NCBI GenBank assembly: GCA_001916035.1
Contig: MNRQ01000050.1
Coordinates: 1-5,955, forward strand
Direction of reading: 5' to 3'
From: Clostridium sp. 27_14
GTDB lineage: Bacteria > Bacillota > Clostridia > TANB77 > CAG-508
DNA: 5,955 bases
In this document: one piece after another, positions 3,772 through 5,955 of the stretch
How the letters are laid out: each line of letters begins with the position of its first letter
How positions within the stretch are numbered: the stretch's first letter is position 1
Notes under the pieces: model-generated
The model's database searches: none
Told to the model about the DNA's origin: nothing
The model's input: only the letters and a program-made list of their open reading frames with translations
Translations under genes and position numbers: made by a program

Positions 3772-5130
3772 ATGGTACAAGCAGTAAGAGAATTAGATAG
3801 ATATAGTAAATCAGAAATTGAAGAATGTTCAGAGCTATTGAAATATATTTATGTGAATAATGATGAATGTTTTGTAAGGGTTTTGAATAAGACTACAGGA
3901 AAAAATAAAGTATATCCAACAAGCTCATTAAAAGACCCAATGAAGTTAAGACAAGTAATTAACTCATTTGGTAGAGAAGATATATTATTTAGCTTAAATC
4001 CATTTAGAACTATGGATAGAGCTACAAGGAGCAATCTATTTTGTATCAATGCAATTCCAGTTGATGTTGATTATAAAAATATTAAGGAGCTTAAAGATTT
4101 AGAGCCACATCAAGTAATTAAATTATTAGAAATGGACTTCTTTGAGAGGAAGATACCTACCCCTAACTTTGTAGAGTATGGAAATCAAATAAGACTTATA
4201 TATAGCGTTGAAACTTGCTATATACCTAAGTTTAGGGATAATGTGGTAACACTAGCTAGAAGAATTTCAGAGGTGTTCTCACAAGAGTTAAAAGAGTATG
4301 GAGCAGAAAAGCAGAACCTAGAAAGTTATTTTAGAATACCAGGAAGTATTAACACTAAGAATGGAGCAGAGATTAAAGTATTTTCTTATGATGATTCAGT
4401 AAGATATACTCTAAACGAATTACAAGAGCTATGGCTTGATGAATTACCTAAGTGGTATAAGAAACGTAAAGGGCGTGTAAAAGCTCCTAAAAAGGTTGTG
4501 AAGCTACATAATGTTTATTCTTTAAACTGTAATAGGTTAATGGATTTTGAGAAGATACAGAGCCATTTAAACAGTATTGGAGTAACAGAGCTTAGGTCAA
4601 GGTTATGTTTCTTGTATAGAAATTATATTTTAATAAAAAATAAATATCAAAATGGAGAGCTTAAATCGGAAGATTATGAGTTAGCCAAAGAGGAAATGTT
4701 GAAGTTTAATAATAACTTTAATGAACCACTAAGAGGACACATAATAGAGAGTGCTACAAGGGTTGTAAACTATCGTCAGTATCTTTATAAGAATGAAACT
4801 CTTATAGACTTCCTAGAGCTTGATTATGAGCTTTGTGATAGATTAGGATTACAGAGTATATATAAAACTAAGACACAAGAGGAATGGAACAAAGATTACT
4901 ATAAAAGGAATAGTGAAAATAGAAAAGAAGCTGAAAAGAAAAAGTATCAAGAAAAGCTAAGAGCTGATGGAAAAGTATCTAAAAAGCAAGAAATAGAAAA
5001 AAGAAGGAAAAAAATTAAAGCCTTGTTGGAGCAAGACTTTAAGAGAAAAGATATATGTTCACAACTTGATATATCTATTAAAACATACAAACGTGATATT
5101 AGTTTTTTAAAAGAGCAAGGTTTAATATAG
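3772..5130 (+). CDS. rep: Plasmid replication initiator with AEP primase-like domain and C-terminal HTH
   Basis: A 452-aa protein likely to start plasmid replication. AAAGGAGGTGA (3757-3767), a near-perfect ribosome site, lies four bases before the ATG. Residues about 20-215 resemble the archaeo-eukaryotic primase fold of plasmid Rep/PrimPol proteins: an acidic pair, Asp98-x-Asp100, in NAIPVDVDYK; a strand Y136-G-N-Q-I-R-L-I-Y; and FRIPGSINTK (187-196), the R-x-P-G-S-x-N signature common in these initiators. A middle helical segment follows (about 255-340), then a Lys/Glu-rich linker (about 365-415), then a predicted HTH (about 415-450: ALLEQDFKRKDICSQLDISIKTYKRDI) for origin binding. The gene has its own promoter and terminator and is flanked by identical 24-bp repeats. 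Primase activity is inferred from motifs. I am sure of the plasmid-replication class, less so of the family. Confidence 0.8.
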   Translation: MVQAVRELDRYSKSEIEECSELLKYIYVNNDECFVRVLNKTTGKNKVYPTSSLKDPMKLRQVINSFGREDILFSLNPFRTMDRATRSNLFCINAIPVDVDYKNIKELKDLEPHQVIKLLEMDFFERKIPTPNFVEYGNQIRLIYSVETCYIPKFRDNVVTLARRISEVFSQELKEYGAEKQNLESYFRIPGSINTKNGAEIKVFSYDDSVRYTLNELQELWLDELPKWYKKRKGRVKAPKKVVKLHNVYSLNCNRLMDFEKIQSHLNSIGVTELRSRLCFLYRNYILIKNKYQNGELKSEDYELAKEEMLKFNNNFNEPLRGHIIESATRVVNYRQYLYKNETLIDFLELDYELCDRLGLQSIYKTKTQEEWNKDYYKRNSENRKEAEKKKYQEKLRADGKVSKKQEIEKRRKKIKALLEQDFKRKDICSQLDISIKTYKRDISFLKEQGLI

Positions 5131-5142
5131 CCTTGTTCTTTT
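5109..5142 (+). terminator. Terminator overlapping the rep stop codon
   Basis: AAAAGAGCAAGG (5109-5120) pairs over 12 bp, with one G-T pair, with CCTTGTTCTTTT (5131-5142), and Ts continue beyond. The loop contains the rep stop codon TAG (5128-5130), so the left arm codes for the last Rep residues and a ribosome finishing rep would cover the hairpin. Confidence 0.8.
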
Positions 5143-5362
5143 TGTATTATAAAGCATTTTAGGAGCTAATTCAATACTATAATTTTGCAAGTATTATAAA
5201 AAAAAGGGGGTCATTTTTTCTTAAGAGCTATATGGAGGAGCTTATCCCTTAGGGTCATTTTCGTGCATAAATATACCTTTCAGACTATTGCAAGTTTAAA
5301 TTTACCTAGGTATCAAATTTTTAGCCCTTGTATTATAGGGTACTTATTACCTGTTCTAGGAT
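5143..5362. other. Gene-free stretch after rep, candidate replication origin
   Basis: No credible ORF is seen here. It holds an inverted repeat AATACT...AGTATT (about 5173-5195), a poly-A/poly-G run, the second 24-bp repeat (5221-5244), two copies of GGGTCATTTT (5208-5217 and 5252-5261) on either side of that repeat, and the palindrome TACCTAGGTA (5303-5312). This density of repeats next to rep suggests an origin or a Rep-binding region. No DnaA box or classic iteron array is clear. Confidence 0.4.
5221..5244 (+). repeat. 24-bp direct repeat, copy 2 (right of rep)
   Basis: All 24 bases are identical to 3633-3656 in the same orientation, 1,588 bp apart, so homologous recombination between the copies would excise or duplicate the rep unit. 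Short repeats GGGTCATTTT flank this copy but not the first. Confidence 0.7.
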
Positions 5363-5390
5363 TAGACAAGATTTTTATTATGTTTATGGT
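5363..5390 (+). promoter_or_regulatory. Possible promoter of the MobC-like gene
   Basis: TAGACA (5363-5368) is five of six to the -35 consensus and TATGGT (5385-5390) four of six to the -10, with 16 bases between. Transcription would begin about 35-40 bp before the ATG at 5435. The evidence is moderate only. Confidence 0.35.
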
Positions 5391-5434
5391 ATGGTGATAA
5401 CAAGGGATTAAATTAATTTATAGGGGTGGGAACA

Positions 5435-5719
5435 ATGGCTATAAAAGATGATTATATAAAGATTAGAGTAAGTAAGGAGCAAAAAGCATTATTTAAAGAT
5501 ATAGCAAAAAAGAAAAATATCAGTATGAGTAAGTTTATTATTGTATCAACAGAGGAAAGAGCTTTGAGAGAGAAAGAAAAATTTGAGGGTACAAATAGCT
5601 TGGAGCTTAGAGTTAGTGAGCTTGAGAAGAAATTACAAGAGATTAAATTTAAAATGGAGAGCCAAAAAGCCGAGAAAAAAAGTTTTTTTAAAATTTTAAG
5701 AAATAGGCTTACAAATTGA
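5435..5719 (+). CDS. MobC/CopG-like ribbon-helix-helix DNA-binding protein
   Basis: A 94-aa protein. I start it at the ATG at 5435, with AGGGGTGGG (5422-5430) just upstream; a GTG at 5426 lies inside that ribosome site. Residues 2-40 read as a ribbon-helix-helix fold: strand YIKIRVS, helix KEQKALFKDIAKKKN, turn, then ISMSKFIIVSTEERAL, as in CopG/Arc and MobC-type accessory proteins that bind oriT. Residues about 50-80 (LELRVSELEKKLQEIKFKME) are a coiled coil, and the C-terminus is basic (KKSFFKILRNRL). It is transcribed toward the oriT-like stretch at 5840-5955 and ends at the hairpin at 5761-5786. A role in relaxosome assembly or in regulating its own region is likely, but its normal neighbour, the relaxase, is elsewhere and broken. 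Confidence 0.7.
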   Translation: MAIKDDYIKIRVSKEQKALFKDIAKKKNISMSKFIIVSTEERALREKEKFEGTNSLELRVSELEKKLQEIKFKMESQKAEKKSFFKILRNRLTN

Positions 5720-5760
5720 AAGTTAAAATACTATTTATATTTTAGTGGGATTATTTATTT

Positions 5761-5786
5761 ATGGAGCAGTGGCTCCATTTTTTTTT
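5761..5786 (+). terminator. Terminator of the MobC-like gene
   Basis: ATGGAGC (5761-5767) and GCTCCAT (5772-5778) form a perfect 7-bp stem with loop AGTG, followed by a run of nine T. This is a textbook factor-independent terminator. Confidence 0.9.
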
Positions 5787-5861
5787 ATAAAAAAATAGTT
5801 TGAGATTAAAAAAATGTGTGATAAAATTAAGAAAATAACTGCTGACAAAGTATCGTATTAT

Positions 5862-5883
5862 ATACGGTTTTAATACGGTTTTT
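5862..5883 (+). repeat. Two tandem 11-bp repeats
   Basis: ATACGGTTTTA (5862-5872) is followed directly by ATACGGTTTTT (5873-5883). The 11-bp period is close to one turn of DNA, as for protein-binding direct repeats. An inverted copy of the element lies at 31-41. Confidence 0.65.
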
Positions 5884-5930
5884 GTGTGGCAAAGTGGGAC
5901 ATTTGGAAATTTTTTTGTACCCAAGAAAAT

Positions 5931-5947
5931 GCTAGGCTTTGCCTAGC
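5931..5947. repeat. Perfect hairpin in the oriT-like region
   Basis: GCTAGGC (5931-5937) and GCCTAGC (5941-5947) pair perfectly around TTT. The stem is GC-rich in otherwise AT-rich DNA, and no T-tract follows in either direction, so it is unlikely to be a terminator. Confidence 0.7.
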
Positions 5948-5955
5948 CCCACAAA

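Larger units (their letters stand above)
5840..5955. other. Candidate transfer origin (oriT) region
   Basis: No ORF is visible. The stretch contains the inverted repeat CGTAT-TAT-ATACG (5854-5866), two tandem 11-mers (5862-5883), and a GTGGCAAAGTGGGAC segment (5886-5900). It also holds a perfect hairpin, GCTAGGC-TTT-GCCTAGC (5931-5947), followed by CCCC. A hairpin next to repeats and downstream of a MobC-like gene is what an oriT looks like, and the G-run at the window start would continue it if circular. I do not recognise a known nick-site sequence, so this is inference. Confidence 0.45.

Noticed and set aside
3849..4049. Minus-strand ORF of 66 codons inside rep
   Set aside because: It lies entirely within a convincing gene and has no start signals.
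1..5955. CRISPR array, tRNA, rRNA or insertion sequence
   Set aside because: No regularly spaced repeats, cloverleaf, rRNA-like stretch or transposase with terminal repeats was seen on either strand.

Overview
The window looks like most or all of a small, AT-rich plasmid of a Clostridium-like Firmicute. The grounds are very low GC, strong AGGAGG-type ribosome sites, a plasmid replication gene, a mobilization module and a short cargo region. The species cannot be named from the sequence. Both ends lie in non-coding, repeat-rich DNA, and an 11-base element near the right end (5863-5873) has an exact inverted copy near the left end (31-41). A circular plasmid linearised inside its transfer/control region would explain this, but the window alone does not prove it.

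Layout. (1) 1-1590, cargo: a secreted protein with a DUF6973-like domain (691-1497) and a divergently transcribed membrane-anchored protein (139-573). They share a promoter region of about 100 bp and each ends at a hairpin terminator. (2) 1591-2218, regulator block: a 104-aa leucine-zipper plus helix-turn-helix protein (1695-2009) with three related operator-like sites around it, including a perfect 30-bp palindrome, followed by a 48-aa ORF of unknown role. (3) 2219-3610, mobilization remnant: a relaxase gene lacking its N-terminal catalytic-tyrosine part but otherwise open for 324 codons, a fully nested MobB-like coiled-coil/membrane protein (2689-3207), a 62-aa protein and a possible 24-aa coupled peptide, closed by a terminator. 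(4) 3633-5244, replication: a 452-aa initiator with primase-like (AEP) motifs, flanked by two identical 24-bp direct repeats. (5) 5363-5955: a small ribbon-helix-helix (MobC-like) protein, its terminator, then a gene-free stretch with an 11-bp tandem repeat, an inverted repeat and a perfect hairpin, which is the best candidate for oriT.

How it may work together (inference): the Rep gene and its flanking repeats maintain the plasmid. The MobC-like protein and oriT-like region, with the relaxase stump, suggest a plasmid once mobilizable by its own relaxase. That ability was probably lost when the DNA now carrying regions 1 and 2 was joined next to the relaxase gene. The two divergent cargo genes are candidates for a secreted effector and its protective partner. 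The zipper-HTH protein probably controls itself and the gene after it through the operator family.
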